63,390 bases of DNA, taken from positions 1 to 63,390 of the forward strand of contig CALEYW010000044.1 in the NCBI GenBank assembly GCA_937927945.1, read 5' to 3'. Position 1 is the stretch's first letter. Each line of letters starts with the position of its first letter. Below the pieces are notes generated by a model. That model did not search any database. It saw only the letters and a program-made list of their open reading frames with translations, and was not told the DNA's origin. Origin of the DNA: an uncultured candidate division WPS-2 bacterium (GTDB lineage: Bacteria > Vulcanimicrobiota > Vulcanimicrobiia > Vulcanimicrobiales > Vulcanimicrobiaceae). Positions 7,784 through 16,477 of the stretch are shown here, piece by piece. The position numbers and the translations under genes are program-made.

Positions 7784-10051
7784 ATGGCCCGCGCGGAGGG
7801 TGCCGTCGAGCCAGAAGGGTGGGCTGGACACGTGAACCTCGCGACGTCTGAGTCCTCGGCCGGAGCGCGCCGATTGGCCGTGCTCGCGTCGGCTGCGATG
7901 ATCGTCGTTGCCGCCGCAGCAACGCTGTTCGGACAAGGCGAGGCGATCGCCATGCCGGCGATCCTGCCGTTGCTCATCGGTGCCGTCATCGTTTCGGAAC
8001 TGATGTCCGCGTACGTGCTCTTCGCCGAATTCGCACGGTCCCGGCTTCTCTGGTTGCTTTTTATCAGTGCCGCGTATTGCTCGACCGCGGTGCTGACCAT
8101 TCCGTATATCCTCACGTTCCCGGCGGTGTTTGCGTCGAGCGGCTTGCTGGAAGCATCCGGTCAAACGGCCCTCCACCTCTGGATTCTCTGGCACCTGGCG
8201 TTTCCAACGATCGTTCTGGGCGCGATCTTCGTCGGCCGTTTGCCGCAAGACGTGCGAGTCGAAGCAACATCGGCTCCGCGTCTCATCGCGTGGACGATCG
8301 CGCTATGCGTTGCGTTCGGATGCGCGGCGCCGCTTCTCTCGGAAGCATGGGGCAAATATCTGCCGGACCTCGTTGTGGGGAGAACGTTCACGCCGGCCAC
8401 GACCGCTGTGGCGCTGCCGCTCATCTTGCTGCTCGACGGGCTGGCGCTCGTCATGCTCTACACGCGGACCCGCAACCAGACCGTCATCTCTCTCTGGTTA
8501 TTCGTAGCGCTCGTCGCCTCGGCGCTCGATGCCTTCATGGGAGTATTGTGTTCCCGCTACTCGTACGGCTGGTACGTCGGCAAGGTGTTTCTCGTGCTGT
8601 CGTCCAGCGTGATGCTCGCGGCGTTCATCGGTGAAACGGCTAGGCTGCGGACGCGTCTGGGCCGGGCTCACGACGACTTGAACAGGACGAGGGAGCGGGA
8701 GCGCCACCTCGCGCAAGAGCGCTTTCATCGCGTCGCGTATTTCGATGAACTCACCGGGCTCTCGAACCGAAACCATCTCGAGGAGCGCCTGCGAGCGCTC
8801 GCAGCGACGCCGCACTGCCGATTCGCCGTGCTGTTTCTCAGCCTCGATACATTCAAGGAGGTGCGCGACCAGTTCGGGCATGCCGCAGCCGACCGGGTCT
8901 TGACCGACGTTGCGGCTCGCCTGATCGAAGGAGTATGCCGCGACGACACGGTGGCGCGATTCAGCGGCGATGAGTTCGTCGTTCTCGCGTCCTCGATCTC
9001 GACGCCGGACGATGCCGAAGCGTTGGCCAAGGCTTTGCGAGAAGCGCTTCTCGCGCCCTTCGACGTCCCGGACGGCACGGTGAAGGTTACGGCGAGTGTC
9101 GGCATAGCGATGTTTCCGGACGACGGCGCGTCGGCCGAGGCCGTACTCGACAATGCCGACGCGGCAGCGCGCCAAGCGGAGCGCACCGGCGGCAACACGA
9201 CGCGTTGCTACAGCCGCGAGTTTTTCGAAGAAGCACGCGCACGCCGGCGCTTGCAGGAGGACTTGAGTCTTGCGCTGCTGCGCGACGAATTCGTCCTTTT
9301 GTACCAGCCGATTCTCGATCTGCGAACGGGCACGATGGAGAAGGTCGAGGCGCTCATCCGCTGGGTTCACCCTGAGCGCGGCCTCGTCTTGCCGGGTGCC
9401 TTCATTCCGGTAGCCGAGCAAACCGGCCTCATGCAGCTCATCGGCTACTGGGTCATGGAGGAAGCGGTGCGGCAGGCCTCAGCGTGGCTCGCGACCGGTA
9501 CTCCGACCCGTATCGCCGTCAACGTCTCGGCTCGGCAACTCGACGACCGCGGCTTCCTCGACCATTTGAACCGAATTCTCGAGGCCTCGCACCTTCCGGC
9601 CGATCTGCTCGAACTCGAGATCACCGAGTCGGCCGCGATGACGGACGCTTCGCTGGCGCAAGACGTGCTCGAGCAGTGTCGAGCGCTCGGCCTCGGAATA
9701 TCCCTGGATGACTTCGGGACGTACTACTCTTCTCTCACGTACTTGAAGCGGCTGCCGATCGATAGCGTTAAGATCGACAGATCGTTCATTGCGGGGCTGC
9801 CGTTCGTGAAGAGCGACGCGGCGATCGTCTCCGGCATTCTCGGCCTGGCGCGAGCGTTGGAGCGCACGGTCGTCGCCGAGGGCATCGAGACCGAGCATCA
9901 ACGCGTCTGGTTGGCGCGAGCCGGCTGCGCCTTCGGGCAAGGATATCTCTTCGGACGGCCGATGACGGTAGCGGCATTGCTGACCTGGCGAAAGGCTCGC
10001 AGTTCGGCTCTCCGAGTCACGGCAGCGCGCGCGGCGGGCCCGATCGACTAG
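7784..10051 (+). CDS. Membrane-anchored GGDEF-EAL protein
   Basis: A 755-residue cyclic-di-GMP protein. About seven transmembrane helices (residues about 30-285, MASE-like sensor region) precede a short coiled linker (DLNRTRERERHLAQERF), a GGDEF domain (about 315-480) and an EAL domain (about 490-735). The cyclase signature reads SGDEF at 394-398, so synthase activity is uncertain. The EAL half keeps the catalytic set: EAL at 522-524, NVSARQL, ELEITES, DDFG, VKIDRSF, AEGIET and QGYLFGRP. Net phosphodiesterase activity is the likely output. A good ribosome site (TTGGAG) precedes ATG 7784. Confidence 0.92.
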   Translation: MARAEGAVEPEGWAGHVNLATSESSAGARRLAVLASAAMIVVAAAATLFGQGEAIAMPAILPLLIGAVIVSELMSAYVLFAEFARSRLLWLLFISAAYCSTAVLTIPYILTFPAVFASSGLLEASGQTALHLWILWHLAFPTIVLGAIFVGRLPQDVRVEATSAPRLIAWTIALCVAFGCAAPLLSEAWGKYLPDLVVGRTFTPATTAVALPLILLLDGLALVMLYTRTRNQTVISLWLFVALVASALDAFMGVLCSRYSYGWYVGKVFLVLSSSVMLAAFIGETARLRTRLGRAHDDLNRTRERERHLAQERFHRVAYFDELTGLSNRNHLEERLRALAATPHCRFAVLFLSLDTFKEVRDQFGHAAADRVLTDVAARLIEGVCRDDTVARFSGDEFVVLASSISTPDDAEALAKALREALLAPFDVPDGTVKVTASVGIAMFPDDGASAEAVLDNADAAARQAERTGGNTTRCYSREFFEEARARRRLQEDLSLALLRDEFVLLYQPILDLRTGTMEKVEALIRWVHPERGLVLPGAFIPVAEQTGLMQLIGYWVMEEAVRQASAWLATGTPTRIAVNVSARQLDDRGFLDHLNRILEASHLPADLLELEITESAAMTDASLAQDVLEQCRALGLGISLDDFGTYYSSLTYLKRLPIDSVKIDRSFIAGLPFVKSDAAIVSGILGLARALERTVVAEGIETEHQRVWLARAGCAFGQGYLFGRPMTVAALLTWRKARSSALRVTAARAAGPID

Positions 10052-10163
10052 TCTAGCCGCCGCAGGTCGATTCGCACGTTCGGGATAGCCGACAACTGAG
10101 CCGAAAGATGCGGCCAAAGGATGGGTACCGTCGCGGCACGCCGCGGCGTACGGTGAGAGGGGC

Positions 10164-10310
10164 ATGGAAATCACCGTCGGCCTCCTCTGCATCGCGTTCG
10201 TCTTCGGCATCGCAACGGCGGCCGAGCGGAGTCTGGACCGTGCGAAGCGACAATACGCCGAGCGCGGAAAAGCCGCTCTAGCAGATGAGGATCTCTACGG
10301 CGACTTGTGA
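10164..10310 (+). CDS. 48-residue single-pass membrane protein
   Basis: ATG at 10164 follows a GAGAGGGG ribosome site at short spacing. The product begins with one hydrophobic helix (ITVGLLCIAFVFGIA, residues 3-17), then a charged helix (ERSLDRAKRQYAERGKAAL) and an acidic tail. No family is recognised. The layout, one N-terminal anchor and a charged cytosolic tail, resembles small membrane regulators or complex subunits. It lies 112 bases after the GGDEF-EAL gene in the same direction, but I see no link beyond position. Confidence 0.5.
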   Translation: MEITVGLLCIAFVFGIATAAERSLDRAKRQYAERGKAALADEDLYGDL

Positions 10311-10321
10311 CTCTCGCGCCG

Positions 10322-10773
10322 CTACGTGCCGCTGCTGAAGGTGACGCCCTCGAGGACCGCGCTTCCGGCCTGAAGGCCCTCTGAGGCTATGGGCACCTCC
10401 CTTTGCGAAGCTGGTTCGGGAAGGGCCTTGGTGCACGTCGACTGGCCGAGGTATTGCCGCAGCGTCTTCAGGGAAGCCAAGAGCGTCGCTAGATGTCGCA
10501 CGACTTCGCCGCGATCGCGCTCGTCGCGCGTCTCGGGCGTGTGAATCCCGATGATCTCCAAGCCCCGGCGCCGGGAGCGCAAGAGGTTCCGTACGTTCGG
10601 TGTGACGTTCTTGCAGTTGTAGCGGTCGAACGTGAAGACATCGACGAGCACGACTTTCCCGCGGAGGCCGGCGTCCGAAGGGGCGCCATTGAGCCAGTTT
10701 CGTGCACGCAAGAGCAGCTGCAGCGACGCGGGACCGTCGCTTCCTGCGCCGACCCCGGCCTGGGGTATGCCAT
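10322..10773 (-). pseudogene. Degraded TlpA/DipZ-like redoxin
   Basis: The minus strand encodes WLNGAPSDAGLRGKVVLVDVF, RYNCKNVTPNVRNLL and GLEIIGIHTPETRDERD, the pattern of secreted thioredoxin-fold redoxins (usual text: DFWTYSCINCLR...VIGVHAPEF). The CxxC centre is reduced to a single Cys (YNCKNV). The signal-peptide-like ATLFMAYPRPGSAQ lies upstream in a different frame, with a shift near 10735. After DRGEVVRHL the normal domain core is missing. I read it as a decayed gene. No clean start codon precedes the domain in frame. Confidence 0.5.
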
Positions 10774-10791
10774 GAAGAGCGTAGCCGCGGC

Positions 10792-11373
10792 TTATGTGGG
10801 GCGCTCTTCTACGAAGCCGGCCAGCGCGCTACGAACGAGCTCTTCGAGGCGCGCGCGTCCCGGGCGCGTCCTCGCGATGACGTTAAGGCCTTGAACGAAA
10901 CACACGAGGCCCGCGGCGCGCTTGGCGGCTTCCGCAGGGTCCATCCCGTCGCGTACGAAGACGCGCACGAACGCCGCCTCGAGAGTAGCGAGGTGTCGGA
11001 CGACGAGTTCCATGATCGTCTTGTCCGTCGCATGGCGTTCTACCAGCGTGTTCGTCATCAGGCAACCAGAACGCCGACGTCCGTCGACCATCGCATCGAC
11101 GAGCAGGGCAAAATATCCCCGGATCGCGTCCGCGCCTCCGGGTGTCTCGTCCAAGACGCCAATGGCCTTCGCCGAGACGCGTTCCGCGTATCGGCGAAGC
11201 GCCGCGATGAAAAGTCCGCGCTTGTCGACGAACGCGCCGTACACACTTCCGGGATGAAGTCCGGTCGCGTCGCAGACGTCCCCGACGACCGTTCCCTCGA
11301 ACCCTCGCCGCCAGAAAAGGTCGACCGCTCGGTCCAAGACGGCCGCCTCTTTGAACTCCCGGGGACGCGCCAT
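10792..11373 (-). CDS. TetR/AcrR-family transcriptional regulator
   Basis: A 193-residue one-component repressor. The N-terminal TetR helix-turn-helix reads AVDLFWRRGFEGTVVGDVCDATGLHPGSVYGAFVDKRGLF (quoted in part: GFEGTVVGDV..TGLHPGSVY); the C-terminal half is the helical ligand-binding dimer domain. I chose the ATG at 11373 (MARPREFKE), the usual TetR opening; in-frame ATGs upstream would add an atypical Arg-rich tail. It is divergent from the PanE-like gene, with a strong palindrome between them, so it probably represses that operon and itself. Confidence 0.9.
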   Translation of the reverse strand: MARPREFKEAAVLDRAVDLFWRRGFEGTVVGDVCDATGLHPGSVYGAFVDKRGLFIAALRRYAERVSAKAIGVLDETPGGADAIRGYFALLVDAMVDGRRRSGCLMTNTLVERHATDKTIMELVVRHLATLEAAFVRVFVRDGMDPAEAAKRAAGLVCFVQGLNVIARTRPGRARLEELVRSALAGFVEERPT

Positions 11374-11431
11374 CCGCGCTGTTTCCGGAACGCGCATCAT
11401 CCGCCCTTTCGCACAGGACGCACGTCGCCGA

Positions 11432-11453
11432 TTCATGAACGCCCGTTCAAGAA
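11432..11453. promoter_or_regulatory. Probable TetR operator palindrome
   Basis: TTCATGAACG-CC-CGTTCAAGAA is an inverted repeat matching 9 of 10 positions, centred between the divergent tetR and PanE-like starts. The core TGAACG..CGTTCA is a common TetR-family operator form. It lies just upstream of the GAGGAGG ribosome site of the plus-strand gene. Confidence 0.65.
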
Positions 11454-11475
11454 CGACGAGCGAGGAGGCTTAGGC

Positions 11476-12408
11476 ATGCGGATCGCGGTGGTGGGCGCCG
11501 GCGGCGTGGGTGGATACTTCGGTGGGCGCCTCGCGGTCGCCGGCGCCGACGTGAGGTTTCTCGCGCGAGGGGCGCAGATGTTCGCCATGCGCGAGCACGG
11601 CCTGCGCATCCGAAGTCCGTTGGGCGATTCGACCATCGAGGTGCAGGTGCAGCAGGATGCCGCCGCGCTTGGTCCCGTCGACCTCGTTATCCTCGCGGTG
11701 AAGCTGTGGGATACTCCCGCGGTCGTGGAGCAGATCGCTCCGCTGATGAACGCCGAAACGGCCGTGCTTTCGCTGCAAAACGGGGTGGACAAAGACGTCG
11801 TGCTCCGCGCAGCGTTCGGCGCAAGCCGCACCGTGGGCGCCCTTTGCTACATCGGTGCGGCGATCGAGGAGCCCGGAGTCATCAAACACACCGGTTCCCT
11901 GGCAAAGATTGTCGTGGGCGAATTTGGTGGCGTTCCTTCCCCACGTGTCGAGGCGTTCGCCGAGCTGTGCCGGACGGCGGCCATCGACGTTGCGGTGAGC
12001 GACGACATCGAACGGGCCATCTGGGAAAAGTTCGTGTTCCTCGTCGGCCTCAGCGGCGCGACCGCGGTCATGCACCAACCCATCGGGCCCATCCGCGCCA
12101 ACGCCCGCGCCCGCGCTTTTGTCGGCGCGCTCTTCGCGGAGACGGTGGCCGTGGGGCGGTCATACGGGGTCAGGCTCGCCGACGATTTCGCGGCCGATCG
12201 TTTGGCATTTTGCGACGGCCTGCCCGCAGCGTTCACGTCATCGATGCACGGCGACCTGCAGCGGGGAAATCGCCTGGAAGTTCCGTGGTTGCAAGGTGCC
12301 GTCGCACGGCTTGGCGCAGCGCGCGCGGTAGCCACGCCGGCCAACGACTTTGTCAGCGACGTGCTCGCCCTCTACGTCGACGGCGCGCCGGCCGCAACGG
12401 CGCCGTGA
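11476..12408 (+). CDS. 2-dehydropantoate 2-reductase family protein (ApbA/PanE)
   Basis: A 310-residue NADPH-dependent ketoacid reductase. The Rossmann motif GAGGVGG is at residues 7-13, followed by the central LVILAVKLWDT and LQNGVDKD and the C-terminal helical domain (IWEKF, SSMHGDLQRGNRLE) with the family's conserved Lys, Asn and Ser-containing motifs. PanE makes pantoate for CoA, but many paralogues reduce other 2-keto acids. Here it is co-transcribed with a mandelate-racemase-like enzyme under a TetR regulator, which favours a catabolic 2-keto/2-hydroxy-acid role. ATG 11476 has a strong GAGGAGG site. Its stop overlaps the next start as GTGA. Confidence 0.9.
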   Translation: MRIAVVGAGGVGGYFGGRLAVAGADVRFLARGAQMFAMREHGLRIRSPLGDSTIEVQVQQDAAALGPVDLVILAVKLWDTPAVVEQIAPLMNAETAVLSLQNGVDKDVVLRAAFGASRTVGALCYIGAAIEEPGVIKHTGSLAKIVVGEFGGVPSPRVEAFAELCRTAAIDVAVSDDIERAIWEKFVFLVGLSGATAVMHQPIGPIRANARARAFVGALFAETVAVGRSYGVRLADDFAADRLAFCDGLPAAFTSSMHGDLQRGNRLEVPWLQGAVARLGAARAVATPANDFVSDVLALYVDGAPAATAP

Positions 12409-13481
12409 TCGTCACGAACATGCTCGTCCGGGCTGTGCAGGTGCCGATGCGCCGCCCGCTCTCGACGAGCGCGCAGGTGATCCGGGAAGCGCCGCTGCTG
12501 CTCGTCGACCTGCAGACCGACCTGGGAATCGACGGGCACGCGTACCTCTTCTGCTATCACGCCTTGGGGCAGCGCATGATGGCCGACGTCTTGCGCGAGG
12601 CTTCCGACGCCGTCGTCGGATCTGCCGTCGACCCCGGCGCCTTGCGCGTCAATCTCCGCAAGCGCTGGCGCCTCTTCGGATCGGCGGGTCCCGTCGACAT
12701 GGCCTTGTCCGGCATCGACGTGGCGCTCTGGGATGCGCTCTCGCAAGAAGCGGGCCAACCCCTCGCGCAATTCCTCGGCGCGACTCCTGTGCCACTGCAA
12801 TGCTACAACAGCAATGGGCTCGGGCTTATCGGATCGGCAGCCGCGGCGACCGAGGCGTTGGAACTCGTCGACGAGGGCTACGATGCGATCAAGATTCGCG
12901 TCGGCTACCCCTCCCTGGCGGAGGATGTCTCGGTGGTGCGCGCCGTCCGTCACGCCGTCGGCGACGCGGTCCGGCTGCTGGTCGACTATAACCAGGCACT
13001 CGATCGCGAGGAAGCAATGCGACGGTGTATCGCGCTGGACGACGAGGGCGTCCACTGGATCGAAGAGCCGATCGTTCATGACGACTACGCCGGCGCGGCC
13101 GACATCTCCGCGCGAATCGCTACACCGTTGCAGCTCGGCGAGAATCTCGCCGGCAAGCACGCCGTCGAAGCGGCCCTAGAGGCGAGGGCATCGGATCTCC
13201 TGATGTTCGATCTTCAGCGCATCGGCGGCGTGACCGGCTGGCTCGACGCCGCTGCCGTCGCGTCGGATCACCGCCTGCCGCTATCGTCGCATCTCTTTCC
13301 CGAGGTGAGCGCGCACCTGCTCGCGCTATCGCCAACCCGCGATTGGCTCGAAATGGTCGACTGGGCCGCCCCGATCTTGCGCGACCCGCTGCTCGTCCGC
13401 GACGGCAAAGTCGCCAGCTCCGAACGCCCGGGCACGGGTATCCGCTGGGACCGCGATGCGGTAAGGCGCTTCATGTGCTGA
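12405..13481 (+). CDS. Mandelate racemase-like enolase-superfamily enzyme with Lys-to-Arg change
   Basis: A 358-residue enzyme that by my reading matches classical mandelate racemase along its length with a one-residue offset. Metal ligands are D194, E220 and E246; the base pair D269/H296 (FDLQRIGG, SSHLF) and E316 are kept. The KxK catalytic motif reads K163-I-R165 (KIRVGYP), so the (S)-specific base equivalent to Lys166 is Arg. Neighbouring YNQ, WIEEP and LQLGEN motifs are intact. It probably handles a 2-hydroxy acid as racemase, epimerase or dehydratase. GTG 12405 overlaps the reductase stop; ATG 12420 is an alternative. Confidence 0.9.
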   Translation: MIVTNMLVRAVQVPMRRPLSTSAQVIREAPLLLVDLQTDLGIDGHAYLFCYHALGQRMMADVLREASDAVVGSAVDPGALRVNLRKRWRLFGSAGPVDMALSGIDVALWDALSQEAGQPLAQFLGATPVPLQCYNSNGLGLIGSAAAATEALELVDEGYDAIKIRVGYPSLAEDVSVVRAVRHAVGDAVRLLVDYNQALDREEAMRRCIALDDEGVHWIEEPIVHDDYAGAADISARIATPLQLGENLAGKHAVEAALEARASDLLMFDLQRIGGVTGWLDAAAVASDHRLPLSSHLFPEVSAHLLALSPTRDWLEMVDWAAPILRDPLLVRDGKVASSERPGTGIRWDRDAVRRFMC

Positions 13482-13668
13482 GCCGCTTCGTACCGATCGA
13501 CGCGATCTAGCGTGACGCCGTGTGCGATGCGTCGAGGACCCCCCACGGCAACGTGGCTCGGATGTTGTTCCAGAATCTCGCGCCGCTGGACTTGCGCAAG
13601 TCCCACCACGCCTCTGACTTCCGAATCGCAATGAGCGCGGCGTCGTATCGCGCCGGCCGAGCAGTGGC

Positions 13669-13833
13669 TCAGACCATGATGACGGGACCTGGGTCAGCTC
13701 GCCCGGCATCCCACCGGGGGGAACCTTCAGTGTCACGCTTACGAAGCCCGGTACCTACCGCTATTACTGTAAGCAGCACGTCTACACCCCAGCGATGCAC
13801 GCGACGATTACGGTCAGCGCCGGCGGAGGTTGA
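13669..13833 (+). pseudogene. Cupredoxin (plastocyanin-like) C-terminal remnant
   Basis: The frame ending at TGA 13831-13833 reads DDGTWVSSPGIPPGG, FSVTLTKPGTYRYYCKQH and VYTPAMHATITVSAGGG. This is the end of a blue-copper domain with Cys, His and Met copper ligands in order (C..H.....M). The N-terminal half with the first His ligand and the signal peptide is absent: the frame meets a stop upstream and the preceding text is not cupredoxin-like. About 190 bases between the racemase-like gene and this piece (13482-13668) hold no other gene I can support. It is a decayed secreted copper protein. Confidence 0.55.
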
Positions 13834-13851
13834 ACGGCCGCGTCCCGCAGC

Positions 13852-13881
13852 AAAAAGCCGCCTGGAGAGGTGCGGCTTTTT
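13852..13881. terminator. Bidirectional intrinsic terminator
   Basis: AAAAAGCCGC and GCGGCTTTTT form a ten-base stem with a ten-base loop and T/A runs on both sides. On the minus strand it lies 12 bases past the tRNA-Thr CCA end; on the plus strand it follows the cupredoxin remnant. Confidence 0.85.
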
Positions 13882-13892
13882 GTGCGTCATTC

Positions 13893-13968
13893 TGGAGCCG
13901 ACGGCCGGACTCGAACCGGCGACCTGCTATTTACGAAACAGCTGCTCTACCAACTGAGCTACGTCGGC
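13893..13968 (-). tRNA. tRNA-Thr (anticodon CGU)
   Basis: The minus strand folds into a full cloverleaf. The acceptor stem is GCCGACG/CGTCGGC, the D-arm GCTC...GAGC, and the anticodon stem GCTGT/ATAGC around loop TTCGTAA (anticodon CGT, reading ACG). The T-arm carries GGTTCGAGTCC. The CCA end is encoded (TCCA). An intrinsic terminator follows directly. Confidence 0.97.
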
Positions 13969-14108
13969 GTGCGCCGGGGACCGGCACGACCGTCCATGGT
14001 TCGCGCAGACGCCTCACCCCCCTTCCGCCCCGCGACGGTGCAGGCGGGCCACCCTCCCGGGCGGTAGCATGAGGCGGAGATGGCGGGCGAGGATGGGATG
14101 GCGGCGCG

Positions 14109-15596
14109 ATGATCGAGAGCGAGTCGAAACCGTTCGAGGGCCGGCTGTTCATCGGCGGCGCGTTCGTCGAGGCGGCTGACGGGGCGACGTTCGCCACGGT
14201 CGACCCGGCGACGAACGAGGAGATCGCGCGAATCAGTGCCGGCGGCGCCGAGGACGTCGACCGGGCGGTGGCCGCCGCGCGGCGAGCGTTTGACGCCGGG
14301 CCGTGGTCGCGCGCGACCGTCGCGCAGCGCGCGAAGGTGCTCCGCAAGCTCGGCGAGCTGCTGATCGAGCAGCGCGAGGACCTCGCGCGCTTGGAGTCGC
14401 GCGACGCCGGGAAACCGTTCCGCGAGACGGCCGATCGCGACGTGCCGCGCGCGGCGGACAACTGCGCGTTCTTCGCCGGCGCGATCGAACACCGCGAGCA
14501 GCAGGCGTTCTTCGACCGCAAACCGTTCCTTGGCGAGCAGCGCGAGATCGCCTCGATCGTGCGCGAGGAACCCGTCGGCGTGTGCGCGCTGCTGACGCCG
14601 TGGAACTCGCCGCTCATGCAGGCGACGTGGAAGATCGCACCGGCGATCGCGGCGGGGAACACCTGCGTGCTCAAGCCGTCAGAGCTGACGCCGCTCTCCA
14701 CCCTCAAGCTCGCGCAACTCTGCAGCGAGGCCGGCGTGCCGGACGGCGTCGTCAACGTCGTCACCGGTTTCGGCCTCGATGCCGGCGCGCCGCTCGTCGC
14801 CCATCCCGACGTCGACGCGGTCGCGTTCACCGGCAGCGAGCCGACCGGCATCTCGATCAACGTCGCGGCGGCGGCGACGCTCAAGAAAGTCACTCTCGAA
14901 CTCGGCGGGAAATCGGCCAACGTCGTCTGCGACGATGCCGACCTCGACCTCGCGGTCGAAGGCAGCGTGCTCGCGATGTTCCGACACAGCGGCCAAGTGT
15001 GCCTCGCGGGCACGCGTCTGTACGTGCAGAGCGGCGTGTACGACGCCTTCGTCGAGCAATATCTCGCCCGCGTGAAGGCCCTGCGCGTCGGCGATCCGCA
15101 AGCGAAGGACTCGGATCTGGGTCCGCTGATCTCGCCCCAGCATCGCGAGCGGGTGGAATCGTTCATCGCGCAAGCGGAGCGCGATGGCGCGCCTGCGCTG
15201 CTGCGCGGCGCGCGACCGGTCGATCCGGCGCTCGCGCGCGGAAACTATCACGAGCCGACGATCTTCGCGCCGGCCCGCGACGACCAGACGATCGCTCGCG
15301 AGGAAGTGTTCGGGCCGGTGCTCTCCATCTTCCGCTTCGAGACGCTGGAGGAAGTGATCGCACGCGCCAACGACACGCGCTACGGGCTCTCGTCGTACAT
15401 CTGGACGAACAACGTGAGCACCGGGCTGCGCTTCGCGCAACAGGTGCGCGCCGGGATGTGCTGGATCAACGGCTACTTCCTGCGCGACTTGCGCCAGCCG
15501 TTCGGCGGGATGAAGCACAGCGGCCTGGGGCGCGAAGGCGGACGGTGGTCGATGGACTTCTTCACCGAGCCGAAGCTCGTCTGCATCGCGTACTGA
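14109..15596 (+). CDS. hpaE: Aldehyde dehydrogenase, probable 5-carboxymethyl-2-hydroxymuconate-semialdehyde dehydrogenase
   Basis: A 495-residue NAD(P)-dependent dehydrogenase. Catalytic residues are N166 (PWNSP), E264 (LELGGKSA) and C298 (SGQVCLAG); LKPSELTP and the FTGSEPTG loop bind the cofactor. The C-terminal FGGMKHSGLGREGG and FFTEPKLVCIAY fit the HpaE/2-hydroxymuconic-semialdehyde group. As first gene of the hpa-type operon it should oxidise the ring-cleavage semialdehyde made by the next gene product. The specific substrate is inferred from the neighbours. The upstream end lies about 140 bases from the divergent tRNA. Confidence 0.88.
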   Translation: MIESESKPFEGRLFIGGAFVEAADGATFATVDPATNEEIARISAGGAEDVDRAVAAARRAFDAGPWSRATVAQRAKVLRKLGELLIEQREDLARLESRDAGKPFRETADRDVPRAADNCAFFAGAIEHREQQAFFDRKPFLGEQREIASIVREEPVGVCALLTPWNSPLMQATWKIAPAIAAGNTCVLKPSELTPLSTLKLAQLCSEAGVPDGVVNVVTGFGLDAGAPLVAHPDVDAVAFTGSEPTGISINVAAAATLKKVTLELGGKSANVVCDDADLDLAVEGSVLAMFRHSGQVCLAGTRLYVQSGVYDAFVEQYLARVKALRVGDPQAKDSDLGPLISPQHRERVESFIAQAERDGAPALLRGARPVDPALARGNYHEPTIFAPARDDQTIAREEVFGPVLSIFRFETLEEVIARANDTRYGLSSYIWTNNVSTGLRFAQQVRAGMCWINGYFLRDLRQPFGGMKHSGLGREGGRWSMDFFTEPKLVCIAY

Positions 15597-15604
15597 CGAT
15601 CCGC

Positions 15605-16477
15605 ATGGGTTCGATCGCCGCCGGCCTCTTCTCCACCCACGTCCCGCGCTTGATGATCCTCGATCCCGCCAAGCGCAAAGAGTACATGCGCAACAACGTG
15701 ACGACGTTCTACGACGTCCTGCCGCAGATCCGCGAAGAGCGCATCGCGCCGCTCGACTTCGACACCTTCGTCGTCATCGACACGCACTGGCACTCGACGC
15801 TCGAGTGGATCGTGAACGCGCACGAACGCCACGAGGGAATCTACACCTCGGATGAGATCCCGTGGATGATCAACGAGTACGCCTACGACTATCCGGGCGA
15901 TCCGGAGCTCGCGGCACTCATCGTCGGCGAGTGCGCCGCCTCCGGCGTGTGGGCGCAGGCCTCCGCGCACCGCGGCCTGCCGGTGCACTACGGCACGCTG
16001 AACCCGATGCACTACTACAACCCCGGACCGAACAAGAAGCGCGTGCTGCCGATCAGCGTCTGCGACACCGCCGAGGTCGACGCGAACCTGCGTTTCGGCG
16101 AGGCGCTGGGCCGGGCCATCGCGCGCAGCGGGCGCAACGTGCTCTTCATCGCGTCGGGTGGGATGTCGCACCGTTTCTGGCCGCTGGCGGTGATTCGCGA
16201 ACGCGCGAGTGCCGATCCGGCCGACATCAACGGCGAGAACTTGCGCGCGTGGGACGAGCGCATCATGGGCTGGTGGCGCGCCGGCGACCACGCCAGCGTG
16301 CTGGCGAACGCCGACGACTTCCGCAAGGAGTGCGCGCCCGAAGGCCGGTTCGCGCACTATCTCGCGCTGGCCGGCGCGCTTGGCGGCGCGGACTGGACGA
16401 CGCCGGGGATGCAGTACGGAAACTACGAAGCCGCGATCGGCACCGGACAGTCGAACTTCTGGTTCCCGGTCGCGTAG
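15605..16477 (+). CDS. hpaD: 3,4-dihydroxyphenylacetate 2,3-dioxygenase-type class III extradiol dioxygenase
   Basis: A 290-residue LigB-superfamily enzyme. The expected iron ligands are visible as H12 (FSTHVPRL), H61 (IDTHWHS) and E275 (GNYEAA), with a conserved second-sphere His at GGMSHRFW. The family opens catechol rings next to the hydroxyls with O2. The size and the HpaE/HpaF/HpaG neighbours point to homoprotocatechuate as substrate. It starts eight bases after the dehydrogenase stop, and its TAG is followed immediately by the next ATG, so it belongs to one operon. Confidence 0.88.
   Translation: MGSIAAGLFSTHVPRLMILDPAKRKEYMRNNVTTFYDVLPQIREERIAPLDFDTFVVIDTHWHSTLEWIVNAHERHEGIYTSDEIPWMINEYAYDYPGDPELAALIVGECAASGVWAQASAHRGLPVHYGTLNPMHYYNPGPNKKRVLPISVCDTAEVDANLRFGEALGRAIARSGRNVLFIASGGMSHRFWPLAVIRERASADPADINGENLRAWDERIMGWWRAGDHASVLANADDFRKECAPEGRFAHYLALAGALGGADWTTPGMQYGNYEAAIGTGQSNFWFPVA

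Noticed and set aside
10702..11475. 5' extension of the PanE-like frame
   Set aside because: Antisense to tetR; the GAGGAGG site and Rossmann motif fix the start at 11476.
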